Of a stretch of 64,000 nt of DNA, positions 1 to 8,669 are shown piece by piece. Within the stretch, counting starts at the first letter, position 1. Each line of letters begins with the position of its first letter. Source of the DNA: Hydrogenophaga sp. (GTDB lineage: Bacteria; Pseudomonadota; Gammaproteobacteria; Burkholderiales; Burkholderiaceae_C); the NCBI GenBank assembly GCA_016790705.1, contig JAEUOT010000058.1, positions 62,001 to 126,000 of the forward strand, in the 5' to 3' direction. The notes beneath the pieces were generated by a model, which did no database searches, had not been told where the DNA came from, and was given only the letters and a program-made list of their open reading frames with translations. The position numbers and the translations under genes were made by a program.

Positions 1-3
1 CAT
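1..3 (-). CDS. First codon of a gene leaving the window, probable toxin immunity gene
   Basis: A CAT triplet at the first three bases reads as an ATG start on the minus strand, eight bases after the stop codon of the nuclease toxin gene. Polymorphic toxin genes are normally followed at once by the gene for their immunity protein, so this ATG may be that start. Only one codon is visible, so the call rests on position alone. Confidence 0.3.
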
Positions 4-11
4 TGAGGTTG

Positions 12-2555
12 TCATTGTTTAAACTCCTTGACTATCGACTCTCCATCAACAGTGATTGAGACTTCAAATTTGTTAGGTCTCACCCCACCCTCAGCCGGAT
101 ATCTCACATCAATCTTTACACTAACATTCTTGCCTGCCTGCAATTCACCACGCAGGTAGTTTTCCATGTCCTTCCAGTCTTGGCGATTGAGTGTGGCCGA
201 TTGTGGCACAAGATTGATGCCATCTCCTGCACCCCCGAGTGCTGAAGCAATTAAGTGTCCACCATCATCACCAGAACACCCCTTCGATCCAGCACAAATT
301 TGCTGATATGAATTGCGGGCAGCCTTATTATTAGAAAGATTTCCAGCAACCTCTTCAACTCTTCCTAGAGAATCCGTCCTATAAGTGTGTCCGTTATCCA
401 ACACAAACGCTGTGTTTGGAGAATATGTCCCGCCTTTCCCTGCATTGATAGCTGAATCCCAATTGCCTTTTGACCCCTGAGGGGCATAGACGACATTGTC
501 GACTTTAGGGGCATCGACCACCTCATCACCCAACTCGCCTATAACGCGTAGAGTTCGTGAAGAGACTCTTCCGAAAGCTAGTCCTTGATCCAATCCTGGA
601 ACAACAGAAGAAGCGAAACCTCCACTGGCAAGACCAAGGTCAATATAAGTAGATTGTCCGAATGGAATTTCGGCAGCGGTATAAAGTACATCAATCCCGT
701 CAGGTATTGCTCCAAGAACTGGGAAGGCTCCTGCTGTACCAAGCGTAGTATGAATACCGAGACTAATCTTTTGATACCCAGACAAACCCGACGAAGCAAC
801 CACAGGAGGCGGGACGTAATATGGATTCGCGATAAACGCCTGTGAACCGTCACTCAAGGTGCCATACCCTGACATTGCACCGGTATAGTTGGGGTCAATT
901 ATTCTTGGGTTTTTTGTGAACGGTAGCTCACTTGACACTGACTTTGCCGTCTGCAAACTCGGACTCATGAATACAGCACCAGGTGCATCGCAGGCTACGG
1001 AGGCATTGGCAGCCGCATTGGTGCAGACCAATCCGACGTATTGATTCGCCTTTTGTCTTTCAGCCTCAAGCCGGCGCTGCTCAGCAGCCCGCAGGGCGTT
1101 GAGGTATTTCGTGTACTCGGCATTGCTTGCTTGTTCTGCAATCATCTGCCGGGACATCGCTAGAACGTCACCATGGCTGTTGCGCACATAGGCGACGTCC
1201 ATCGGCGAGCCGTCGTAGGCAATGGCCTGCTTGTTCGCAAAGAGCTTGGCTGCATTGGTGGTGGTGCGCCCAGCCACCATGTCATTGAAGATCTGGTGAG
1301 CTATCTGCGCATCATTTTTGTGCCATTCACCTTGGTTCTGCGTGATGGCATTGGTGACTTGCGAAGGCAGGACGGCGATGCGGTCGCCCGAGCGTAATTC
1401 ACGGATGTTATTCAGGACGCCATGTTGCTTCTGGATATCCTGAAATTCGCGTAGCGTCTGCTCAGGCAGACCAGCGAGGAAGGCATCGGCTTCGCGCTTT
1501 TTGGCATTGCTGGCATCAATGGCGAGAAACGCCTTGAGGAAGTCGCTCTTCCCTGCGTTGATAATGTCGCCATTGCGCAGCCGGTAGGCCATCGTGGCAT
1601 TTTTATCACCGCTCTCCAGGAGTTTTTGGAAATCAGCTTCAAGCCGATTCCTCCCCATATTAGCCAGATTCTCCGTAGAGTCAAGGTGCGTTTTCTGCGG
1701 CCTCAATTCATCGATAAAACTCGGCACTCTGGCTGGATTAATTCCCGGCACACTCAATGCCGTCAGATAAGCCGCTGGCAGGAAATTGCTGTTGAATCGT
1801 TTAAATAAATCAATTCCTGGTGCATGCAATGTGTCCAGGCCAGGGTTGAAGTAGTTGACTTCGTAGATCGGCGAGACGGCCGCGTGCTCTTTGAGCGCGC
1901 CGGTGGCACCGTAGGCGTAGCCGGTGGCCACCTCGAACGGCATGTTGTCGCTCGGGATGATGTAGCCAGCACCCGAGAGCGTGACCGACAAGTTGAACTG
2001 GGTGGCTGGAGCGTCGGGATTGTTGCGGTGGTAGTGGCTGTTGTCGTAGTTCTCGACCGCGAATTGGTAGGTGCCGGTGGGGATGTTGCCGCTGAGGTAG
2101 ATGTTTTCGATGCGCTGGCCGTTCGGGCCATTGGCCACGCCGTCGCGCACGTCCACATCCAACGCAGCTTTGGCTTGCCCGTTCGAGAAGTCCACCGTTT
2201 TCTGACCCGCCCAGACATGCCGATCGGGCGTGTCGGTGAACAAAGGGTTCTTGAGCAGAAACGACTCAAAGTTGCTGCCCACGTAGGGGCCTATCCCGTC
2301 AGGGAGCAAAAGGCGGATGTCCAGGTCGGCGGGGGTCTGCCAGGAGAGTTGACCCCTGAGCACGCCGGTGGCGCCCACCGCATTGTTGGCTTGGTTGTTG
2401 TTGACCAACCCGCCATGGACATAGGAATGGATCAAGGGGGAGTTGTTGATCCAGCTCGGGGTGGTCTGCGCGGTGGCTGACCCGGCCGAGAACAGACCTG
2501 ATGCCACGAGGCTTGCCGTGATGGCTGCAGCTTTGAGGAACGAGCTGGTTTTCAT
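12..2555 (-). CDS. Sec-secreted polymorphic toxin with C-terminal DNA/RNA non-specific endonuclease domain
   Basis: An 847-residue protein. The start at 2555 follows an AAGGGA-type ribosome-binding site and opens a clear Sec signal peptide (lysine, hydrophobic stretch, cleavage after SATA near residue 29). Residues about 45-200 form an exported beta-rich domain (LSWQTPADLDIRL, later GTYQFAVENYDN) resembling DUF2135/YfaP-type sandwiches. The middle is alanine- and charge-rich helix. A hydrophobic glycine/proline segment (about 640-680) looks like a pre-toxin linker. The last 110 residues carry the DDGGHLI motif near residue 763 and INLVPQ, typical of the NS_2-type non-specific endonuclease toxin domain. 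The N-terminal half is GC-rich and the toxin tip clearly AT-richer, as expected when toxin tips are exchanged by recombination. It is last in a cluster with two other exported proteins. Family assignment of the tip is good; the export route beyond the inner membrane is unknown. Confidence 0.8.
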   Translation of the reverse strand: MKTSSFLKAAAITASLVASGLFSAGSATAQTTPSWINNSPLIHSYVHGGLVNNNQANNAVGATGVLRGQLSWQTPADLDIRLLLPDGIGPYVGSNFESFLLKNPLFTDTPDRHVWAGQKTVDFSNGQAKAALDVDVRDGVANGPNGQRIENIYLSGNIPTGTYQFAVENYDNSHYHRNNPDAPATQFNLSVTLSGAGYIIPSDNMPFEVATGYAYGATGALKEHAAVSPIYEVNYFNPGLDTLHAPGIDLFKRFNSNFLPAAYLTALSVPGINPARVPSFIDELRPQKTHLDSTENLANMGRNRLEADFQKLLESGDKNATMAYRLRNGDIINAGKSDFLKAFLAIDASNAKKREADAFLAGLPEQTLREFQDIQKQHGVLNNIRELRSGDRIAVLPSQVTNAITQNQGEWHKNDAQIAHQIFNDMVAGRTTTNAAKLFANKQAIAYDGSPMDVAYVRNSHGDVLAMSRQMIAEQASNAEYTKYLNALRAAEQRRLEAERQKANQYVGLVCTNAAANASVACDAPGAVFMSPSLQTAKSVSSELPFTKNPRIIDPNYTGAMSGYGTLSDGSQAFIANPYYVPPPVVASSGLSGYQKISLGIHTTLGTAGAFPVLGAIPDGIDVLYTAAEIPFGQSTYIDLGLASGGFASSVVPGLDQGLAFGRVSSRTLRVIGELGDEVVDAPKVDNVVYAPQGSKGNWDSAINAGKGGTYSPNTAFVLDNGHTYRTDSLGRVEEVAGNLSNNKAARNSYQQICAGSKGCSGDDGGHLIASALGGAGDGINLVPQSATLNRQDWKDMENYLRGELQAGKNVSVKIDVRYPAEGGVRPNKFEVSITVDGESIVKEFKQ

Positions 2556-2595
2556 GGTCAGTCCCTTGTTTCCCTTGGGTTGATAGGATGCAGCG

Positions 2596-3381
2596 CTACC
2601 GCACGGCAGGGTGGTTGGCAGCATTGCCCACATAGGCTGGTGCCGACGGGTTGGGCGTATGAGAGCCGAACGGGTCAAAGGCCTTGTCCACTTGCATCAC
2701 CCCAATGCCGGTATCGATGCCGTGTGCAGCTATAGGTCGTTCGAGGGTTTTGGCCGCAGCTGGCGTCAAAGCGTTGCCAGTCAGGGCTGGAGCACTGGAC
2801 GCCACATGCGATGGGCTCTTGATCTGGGTTTGCTCAGGATCGAATGGGGGGCGGTATTGAGCGGCCAGAATGGCATTGGCCAACTGTTCAGGCGTCCATA
2901 CCCGGCGCAGCGGAATGACGGCAGCGACTTTGGCCAGGTCGATGAGCTGTAGGCCATAACGGGCACGAAAGCCGTAGATCTCATCGGCCACATCCCGCCC
3001 GGCTAGGGCGCTGATGTCGTGGTACGCACTGTCCCAGTGGCGAGCCTCGTAGCTGGCCAGGTCGCCCATGTCGTAGCGGCCTGGCTCGGGTTGCCGAGTG
3101 GGCAATACGGGGAAATAGATGCCTGCCGTGTTGGAGGGCAGCGCCACCCTTTCCATGAGTTGCGTCAAACCCTCTTCAGTCAGTTCAAGCAGGCGCGACT
3201 CAGTAGCTTGAGGGCGTTGAAATGGCGGGCCGATTTGCAAGGGCGGCAACACACTTTGCGACGCTGTTGACCACACCACAGAAGGTTGCCGCTTGGGTAA
3301 TGAGCCTTGCGCCAGCAATGCGCCAGACAACACCATCAGTGCCGCAGCAGCCAGGGAGCGGGTATGGATGCGCGTGGACAT
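2596..3381 (-). CDS. Predicted secreted protein of unknown function
   Basis: A 261-residue protein. The start at 3381 is chosen because it follows GAAGGTAA and opens a signal peptide (arginines, then a run of about 15 alanines and leucines, cleavage near ALLAQG). The mature part is proline-rich near both ends, with a charged helical centre (about residues 100-170) and no recognisable catalytic motif. The gene begins 14 bases after the Ser/Thr-rich lipoprotein gene and ends 40 bases before the toxin start, so all three are probably one transcript. A role in exporting, docking or chaperoning the toxin is plausible from position only. Confidence 0.65.
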   Translation of the reverse strand: MSTRIHTRSLAAAALMVLSGALLAQGSLPKRQPSVVWSTASQSVLPPLQIGPPFQRPQATESRLLELTEEGLTQLMERVALPSNTAGIYFPVLPTRQPEPGRYDMGDLASYEARHWDSAYHDISALAGRDVADEIYGFRARYGLQLIDLAKVAAVIPLRRVWTPEQLANAILAAQYRPPFDPEQTQIKSPSHVASSAPALTGNALTPAAAKTLERPIAAHGIDTGIGVMQVDKAFDPFGSHTPNPSAPAYVGNAANHPAVR

Positions 3382-3395
3382 GGCGGTTACCTTCG

Positions 3396-4850
3396 TCACT
3401 TGGCGCCAGTGGCGACTGGCGGTGCAGCGGTCTGGGCGGACTTCATCTTGTTCTGCAGGTCACTGAAATCTGCCATCAGCCCTTCCCCCTTGATTACGGT
3501 CTTGTCCGACTCGAATGGCCCCATCCACAACACGTAGTGCTCCCGGTATTGGGCCTCCATGCTGGCATTGCGTGGCGCCATGATGAGTTTGCCGGTGGCT
3601 TTGTCAAAAGCCATCATCTCGATGCCCGTCTCGGCTTTGACCAGTTCGTTGTTGTAGATGAGCACGTCGGTACGGCTGCGCACCAAGCCGAACACATCCA
3701 CAGAGACGTACACCACGGCGTCGAGTTCTCGATCCTGTGGGACGGTGACATTCACACCATTGAGCAAGAGGTAGTTGCGCACCTGCCCCATGAGGTAAGA
3801 GGCGTCGGACTTGGGGACTGCAATGGTCTGGTATTCACCCAGGCCCTTGAACACCACATCGACCTGCGCCCGATTGTCCTGGCCCTTGGTCTGGGTGGAC
3901 TGACTTTGCACCATCACCTGCTGACCCATGCCGCTACTGCTCGAACCAGCCTGCGTGCTCTGATGGCTGTTGGTGCGGTTTGTCTGGTCGTTGGTCGATG
4001 TCTGGTTGGACGTGGAGTTCGAGCCCGTGGAAGAGGTTCCTGTCGAGGTGTTGGTCGAGCTTCCGTTGGTGGTTGCGGACGACGTAGCGCTCGAAGATCC
4101 GCTGCTGCTTGATGAGGATGTGTTGGTGGACGGGTTGGTTGTGGTGGTGTTGCTACCGGTGCTGGTCTGGTTGTTGGTTACCGTACTCGCCGGCGTCGTC
4201 TGCGTGGTGGTCGTGTTCCCCGTCGTTGTTGTGGTGGTCGTTGCGGGGTAGTTCGTTGTCGTCTGGGTGCTGCCAGAGCTGGTTTGGTTCGTCGTCGTGC
4301 CACCGATATTGGTGGTGCCACTGGTCGTATCCGACGAGGTAGAGGAAGACGATCCGTTGCTGGTGGATGAGGAGGTTCCCGAGTCTGTGCCGCTACTGTT
4401 GGTGGTGGAGCTGGCCGTCCCAACTCCGTTGGCAATGCCGGTGGATGCGGTGTAGCTGCTGGAACTGCCGTGGGTGTTCTGGTAAGAACTGGTGGTACCC
4501 CTGTTGATGAGGTCAAAAACCTGGAAGCTGTTGGTGGTGCTGGTCACGGGGGAAGACACAGCGGCGCCCGAGAGAAGCAGTCCGATATTGGCCCGACCAC
4601 CGACCATCTGTCCGCCACCCTCATCGCTCATGATGTCAAACACCAAGGCGACTTTTTTGCCTTTCAAGGGCGACACGTCCAGTTGCATCAGGGTGTTGCG
4701 CACGCTGGCCGCTACCAGCTTTTGCTCGGTCGAAAACCGCTTGCCACCCCCATGTCCGGGAATACCTGTCAGAGTTCCACAGCCTGTCAGGCTGGTCATG
4801 AGGAGAACTGCAGCAACAGCGGCGGCGATGGGGCGAACGGGAAACGACAT
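3396..4850 (-). CDS. Lipoprotein with long Ser/Thr/Asn/Gly-rich low-complexity region
   Basis: A 484-residue predicted outer-membrane or surface lipoprotein. The start at 4850 has a perfect AGGAGG site. The signal peptide ends in a lipobox LTGC, with the lipidated cysteine at residue 24. Residues about 30-120 form a folded N-terminal domain (KKVALVFDIMSDEGGGQMVGG). Residues about 125-305 are almost entirely Ser, Thr, Asn, Gly and Gln. Residues about 310-470 form a second folded domain (VDVVFKGLGEYQTIAV; DAVVYVSVDVFGLVRSRTD). The low-complexity block could be a flexible, length-variable linker or stalk. It is the first gene of the cluster that ends with the nuclease toxin. I do not recognise the family. 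Confidence 0.7.
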   Translation of the reverse strand: MSFPVRPIAAAVAAVLLMTSLTGCGTLTGIPGHGGGKRFSTEQKLVAASVRNTLMQLDVSPLKGKKVALVFDIMSDEGGGQMVGGRANIGLLLSGAAVSSPVTSTTNSFQVFDLINRGTTSSYQNTHGSSSSYTASTGIANGVGTASSTTNSSGTDSGTSSSTSNGSSSSTSSDTTSGTTNIGGTTTNQTSSGSTQTTTNYPATTTTTTTGNTTTTQTTPASTVTNNQTSTGSNTTTTNPSTNTSSSSSSGSSSATSSATTNGSSTNTSTGTSSTGSNSTSNQTSTNDQTNRTNSHQSTQAGSSSSGMGQQVMVQSQSTQTKGQDNRAQVDVVFKGLGEYQTIAVPKSDASYLMGQVRNYLLLNGVNVTVPQDRELDAVVYVSVDVFGLVRSRTDVLIYNNELVKAETGIEMMAFDKATGKLIMAPRNASMEAQYREHYVLWMGPFESDKTVIKGEGLMADFSDLQNKMKSAQTAAPPVATGAK

Positions 4851-5080
4851 TTGTCCTCCTGAATAGATATGCAATGGGCCAGATTTCCATTCTTTCGATG
4901 GCCACGCTACCGTCAAGGAAGACTTTTCATGGCGTTACTGGCTGTGGATGTTTCTCAACCACCACTCCAACAAAGTCACATCATCAGGGTGAATTCACCA
5001 CTGTGTTTGTTCGCCGCACAAGAACTGATCCATGAGGTGGTAGCAACGGTGGGTGTGCAACTTTTCCACCGAGGACGACC

Positions 5081-5416
5081 ATGAACGTGCGGGATCGCAG
5101 GTCAAAAATCATTCGCTGGGTTGTCGTGACCATGGGGGTGGCCTTGTTGGCAATTCCGGTGTGTGCCGGGATGCTGGCGCGGTTGGTTTGGGACAGGGGG
5201 ATGGATCACTTGGTTGAGCCGCTGCTGCGAGTGCCTACGTCGACTTTTTGGTCGAGCTTGCTGCCACCAGATTCGATGACCCAAAAGCCGTTTCCGCCCG
5301 AGTTCTATGTGGTGGTTGGTGCCCTCGTTGCCCTTGCACTGTGCAGCTGGCGCATCAAACACCATTGGCGGATGCTCACCAAGGAAAACGAAGCCCGTGA
5401 GATGCGGAATTTGTAG
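5081..5416 (+). CDS. Small membrane protein, two predicted transmembrane segments
   Basis: A 111-residue protein starting after GAGGACGACC. It has a basic N-terminus, a first membrane helix at about residues 12-34, a soluble loop with several prolines, a second helix at about 75-90, and a short charged cytoplasmic tail. No family is recognised. It is divergent from the lipoprotein gene, with about 230 bases between the starts. Confidence 0.55.
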   Translation: MNVRDRRSKIIRWVVVTMGVALLAIPVCAGMLARLVWDRGMDHLVEPLLRVPTSTFWSSLLPPDSMTQKPFPPEFYVVVGALVALALCSWRIKHHWRMLTKENEAREMRNL

Positions 5417-5577
5417 TCCGGTGGGGATCCACCGGCAACCAACCGTCTGAAAAGCACCGGAACGGCGAAGACGATAGCCAGGACGTATGGTTCTTCTCGC
5501 ACCATCTGGCCCTCAAGAGGGTAGTCGCCCAGCGCCACAAAGCGTTCGTGAGTTCTGAGTCCGAGCACTGACGCGCA

Positions 5578-5730
5578 TCAGGGCGCCGGCTTGGCAGCAA
5601 CAAGCCAAGCTACCCACGCAATCAGCAACACGACGGCAATGAACTTGATCGTTCCCATCACGTGCGGGCTGGTGACGTGCGTGATGATGTTTTTGAGACC
5701 ATCACCCGGAATTTCCAAGTTGAGCTTCAT
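5578..5730 (-). CDS. 50-residue single-pass membrane peptide
   Basis: A short reading frame with a TTGGAG site six bases before its ATG. It encodes an amphipathic N-terminus (MKLNLEIPGDGLKNII), then one strong membrane helix (IKFIAVVLLIAWVAWLVAA) and ends KPAP. Short single-helix proteins like this are frequent in conjugative and integrative elements. The frame stays open after the TGA stop for another 80 or so codons, see findings. Family unknown. Confidence 0.55.
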   Translation of the reverse strand: MKLNLEIPGDGLKNIITHVTSPHVMGTIKFIAVVLLIAWVAWLVAAKPAP

Positions 5731-6331
5731 GCGTACTCCAAGAAAAAACTACCTGGTCAGAGTGCCAGCGAGCCCGCTCGCTGGACATTAAAGTGTTTTA
5801 TTGATTGCGCCCCCCTGGGCCGAAGCCGAAGGTGCCATGCTTGGCACGACCTGCCAAACCCTATGCCGGGTGACTGCATGTTCATGGGGTTCTCTCCGCA
5901 GAAAAAAGGGGGGCAATCTGCGCCTGCAAGTGTGTTGTCACGACCGCCGCTCGTAATTTGAACGAGGGCAGTATTTGAGTGTGGCCATGTTGCTCTGTCC
6001 GCACTCAATGGCTTGCAACAGTGATTGGACAGTGCCATGACCACCAGGCTTTAGCGGCTGCTTTTCGTTGGGTCACTGTGCCTTGCCACCCCGGTCGTCA
6101 GCAACAACGTCAACTTGGCAATGGCCCCATTGCCAACCTGCGCATGACTGCCTGCCCACGCTGCTCAAGCGCTCATTGGAGGCCTTGAGGTCGGCAGAAG
6201 TCATCGGTGGGCGCCAGTGGCTGACTGACATCGATGACGAAGGGAGACGTCCTTGAGGCTTGACCACACAAAAAAACACCTACCTCACCCCCTCCCAGCG
6301 CCGCAAAGCGACTCCAGGAGGGGATGGGTGG
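5731..6331. other. 600-base stretch without a convincing gene
   Basis: Short frames exist on both strands, but none has a good start, a ribosome-binding site and natural-looking composition over its length. A plus-strand frame ending at 6256 has a protein-like last 30 residues (LEALRSAEVIGGRQWLTDID) but a disordered beginning, which looks like the decayed end of a lost gene. Confidence 0.4.
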
Positions 6332-7291
6332 TCAAGCTGCAGCCGCAGCGCTTGGATGTGCCGACGCTTTGCGCTGAAGCTTCATGGCCAAGGCCGGTGC
6401 AGCGCCACCGGGAGAAGGCGGTTTCTCTTGTCCGTCTTCTAGCAGATCGTCTTGTCCAGCGTCGGAGAAAAATTCCTCCATCACGCCAACGGTTTCTTCT
6501 TCCGACTCTTCGAACTCGCCCATCGCATATCCGCCGCGCGCGGCTTCATCGAGCAAGCTCTGGTCGATCCCTGCCTGTGTCTGCTGCTCCCGACGTTGCC
6601 GGGCTTCATTGACCGCAGCTTCCAGACTGCTCCCCGTTTTTGTCGTGATGTCCACGTAGTAAATCGGTGTGCGTTGAGACTGGGTCGTGCTCTTGCCCCG
6701 CAGCCTGAGTTCAAGATCCATGCAGGCCAGGCGATCACCCGACACCGCCTTGAAGTACCGAAGTCGGGTTGCCAGCGTGCGGATGCTGTTGAACCCCGTG
6801 GTCCGGAAGATGAAACTCCCCAGTTCATCCTCGGGGTGACGCTCCTTCTCTCCATCTTTCGCGTTGTCAGACCGAATGCGCACATGCAGCCGCCCATAGG
6901 GCTTGCAGTTGCCAGCAGCCCCAATGGAGCACGCCATCGGCGAAGGGCAGGGCAGTGCCTGCATCCCCGCTGAGGTGACCCTTCTGCAAGTTTCCCCATC
7001 GCCCACACAGACGGGTCTTCCCGACTGCCGATCAAACAGCGAGTAGTTGGCGCGGAAGTTCAAGTCCGGATCGTCAAAGAGCAGCCGGATGGGAATGCTG
7101 CGCAGCTTCTGGCCTTCCTTGCGCAGGGCGTCATTGAAGGGATGGGCGATCCAGCCGTCCTTGTTCTGGATCTGGCTGGTGATGGTGAACTCGTCGTCCT
7201 TCTCGGGCAGGCGTTTGCCGTGGCGTTCAACCACTTTTCCGATGGCGATGCGCCCGATGACTGGGGGTGTGAGGGCAAGACCCTTGAGCAT
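6332..7291 (-). CDS. Gp3-like / recombination directionality factor-like protein of integrative elements
   Basis: A 319-residue protein of the family often labelled 'hydrolase or metal-binding protein', related to phage Gp3/recombination directionality factor-like proteins. The start at 7291 follows AAGGAGA and opens MLKGLALTPPVIGRI, the conserved family start. A cysteine cluster (VCVGDGETC near residue 95, LPCPSP and CSIG to CKPYGRL to about 130) suggests a metal site. The conserved GSFIFRTTGFNSIRTLATRL block follows at about 150-175. The last 80 residues are acidic, then low-complexity Pro/Ala. It is last in a minus-strand block with YqaJ and DUF932 genes, a grouping I know from proteobacterial integrative elements. 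A role in element recombination is inferred from family and context. Confidence 0.75.
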   Translation of the reverse strand: MLKGLALTPPVIGRIAIGKVVERHGKRLPEKDDEFTITSQIQNKDGWIAHPFNDALRKEGQKLRSIPIRLLFDDPDLNFRANYSLFDRQSGRPVCVGDGETCRRVTSAGMQALPCPSPMACSIGAAGNCKPYGRLHVRIRSDNAKDGEKERHPEDELGSFIFRTTGFNSIRTLATRLRYFKAVSGDRLACMDLELRLRGKSTTQSQRTPIYYVDITTKTGSSLEAAVNEARQRREQQTQAGIDQSLLDEAARGGYAMGEFEESEEETVGVMEEFFSDAGQDDLLEDGQEKPPSPGGAAPALAMKLQRKASAHPSAAAAA

Positions 7292-7310
7292 GAAAAATCT
7301 CCTTGTGCAA

Positions 7311-7346
7311 AAAAGAAACCCCGGCCTTCTCGCAAAGGACCGGGGG
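7311..7346 (-). terminator. Hairpin terminator upstream of the Gp3-like gene
   Basis: On the minus strand CCCCGG pairs with CCGGGG, extended by a CCTT/AAGG inner stem with one bulge, followed by TTTCTTTTTT. It lies between the YqaJ stop and the Gp3-like start, so it would terminate or attenuate transcription within the block. The preceding message is rich in C and A and nearly free of G. Confidence 0.65.
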
Positions 7347-7481
7347 AATATGGGGTGTGGATGTGGATGTGGTTTGTGATGTTGGAAAGTGGACTGTCGT
7401 GATGGATGGGTTTTGATCCCCAATGGTGTGGAGCGTCCGTGATCCGGGCACCAACAGCTTCTTCTGATCCTTGTCACGCAG

Positions 7482-8537
7482 TCATGGGGCTGGTGACATC
7501 GGTCCGTCGGGGTCTGTCTTGGGCGTCTGCACGAGAAACCTTCTCCCACCCGCCTTGACCTTCTGGTACTGCCGGGCGATCTCCGGACGGTCCCGGGTCA
7601 ACGCTTCCGCGTTCAGGACGCTGGCATCCTTGGCCTGCTTCCAGCTCACCGAGCCTTGCTCGAACTGCATACGGGTGTGATCCCCCATGCGCTGCTGTAG
7701 GCTCTGCTTGAGTTGGGCTTCCAGCGCTTCGAACTTCTCCAGCTGAGCCCGGGTGTCCAGGTAGTCGGAGAACAAGGCGTTCATGACCAAGTCGTCCCGC
7801 AGATCCAGGGTCTGCCCACTGTCCCGGGGGAACATAGAGAGCAGAGCCCTGGCAGAAGAGTCCGAGCCGTCCGCCGGCGGTGGCCGGTCTTCCTGCACAT
7901 GCCGCCAGAACACCGCTTCCAGGGCCATCAGGTGATCGATCATGGCCGCGTCCCTGCGGATGCGGTGTACCTCGAAGCTCTGACCACCCAGCAACACCGC
8001 CACATCGGCCGCTTCCTTGCCGGTGACCGCCAGTTGGTGCAGCACCTGCAGTTGGACGTACTCCGGTACCCCGTCCTGCCACAGGCGAGAGCCCTGAATC
8101 CCGGCCGTCTTGCATTCGAGGATCTGAACGTCGGGTGCTCCGATTACTTCCCGGTCGATGTTGGCCAGCATCCAGGGGCGATCCGGATGCTGAAGCACCG
8201 CGTTGACCCGGCGTACCCGGTGACCGGTGCGCTTGGTGTAGTGGGCCGCCACGATGGGTTCGAGCAAGGTGCCCCAGTACAGCGGACTGCTGTCGTCCGA
8301 GGCGGCTGCTTCGGAATTCACAGGGATCTGTGCGGCCCGTCCGGTCTTCTCCAGCCATAGGGCCAGGGGAGATTTGTAGGGATGAAGGCCCACGGCAGCG
8401 GCCGCGTCGGAACTGCCGATGCCTTGCTGGCGCACCTGCAGCCATTCTTCGCGGGGCATCTCGTGGGTCTTGACCAGGCGCAGGGCGGGTTTGGAACGAG
8501 GGGGAGGGGATGAGGAAGTGGGTTTGACCGCAGTCAT
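7482..8537 (-). CDS. YqaJ-family (lambda-exonuclease-like) recombination nuclease
   Basis: A 351-residue protein starting after TTGGAG at 8537. After a disordered proline/serine-rich leader of about 30 residues it shows the YqaJ signature: REEWLQVRQQGIGSSDAAAAVG (about 33-54), WGTLLEPIVAAHY (about 85-97) and the PD-(D/E)XK core with an Asp near 127 (ANIDRE) and ILECKTAG near 140. A family-typical VQLQVLHQLAVTG helix follows. The C-terminal 130 residues form a helical coiled region. Such enzymes resect double-strand ends 5' to 3' and work with a single-strand annealing protein in phage and element recombination. No annealing protein is evident next to it here. Confidence 0.85.
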   Translation of the reverse strand: MTAVKPTSSSPPPRSKPALRLVKTHEMPREEWLQVRQQGIGSSDAAAAVGLHPYKSPLALWLEKTGRAAQIPVNSEAAASDDSSPLYWGTLLEPIVAAHYTKRTGHRVRRVNAVLQHPDRPWMLANIDREVIGAPDVQILECKTAGIQGSRLWQDGVPEYVQLQVLHQLAVTGKEAADVAVLLGGQSFEVHRIRRDAAMIDHLMALEAVFWRHVQEDRPPPADGSDSSARALLSMFPRDSGQTLDLRDDLVMNALFSDYLDTRAQLEKFEALEAQLKQSLQQRMGDHTRMQFEQGSVSWKQAKDASVLNAEALTRDRPEIARQYQKVKAGGRRFLVQTPKTDPDGPMSPAP

Positions 8538-8621
8538 GGGTAGAACTCCAAAGAAGACAAGAACGTTGAAAGAAGGAAGAACGAAAAAGGAAGAAGGAAA
8601 AAAGGAAGTGCGCAAGAGAAA

Positions 8622-8649
8622 GCCCCATCCGACCGGAATCGGATGGGGC
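8622..8649 (-). terminator. Terminator after the DUF932 gene
   Basis: An 11-base perfect stem GCCCCATCCGA / TCGGATGGGGC with a six-base loop, followed on the minus strand by a T-rich run. It starts 21 bases after the DUF932 stop and is followed by an 80-base pyrimidine-rich leader up to the YqaJ gene. Confidence 0.8.
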
Positions 8650-8669
8650 CTATGACGCCTGCAGAACGC

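Noticed and set aside
3970-4455. Plus-strand valine-rich frames opposite the lipoprotein gene
   Set aside because: They are the antisense of the Ser/Thr/Asn codon repeats and have no start signals.
4070-4480. Possible tandem DNA repeat in the lipoprotein gene
   Set aside because: The stretch is low-complexity by codon choice but has no fixed repeat unit that I could trace.
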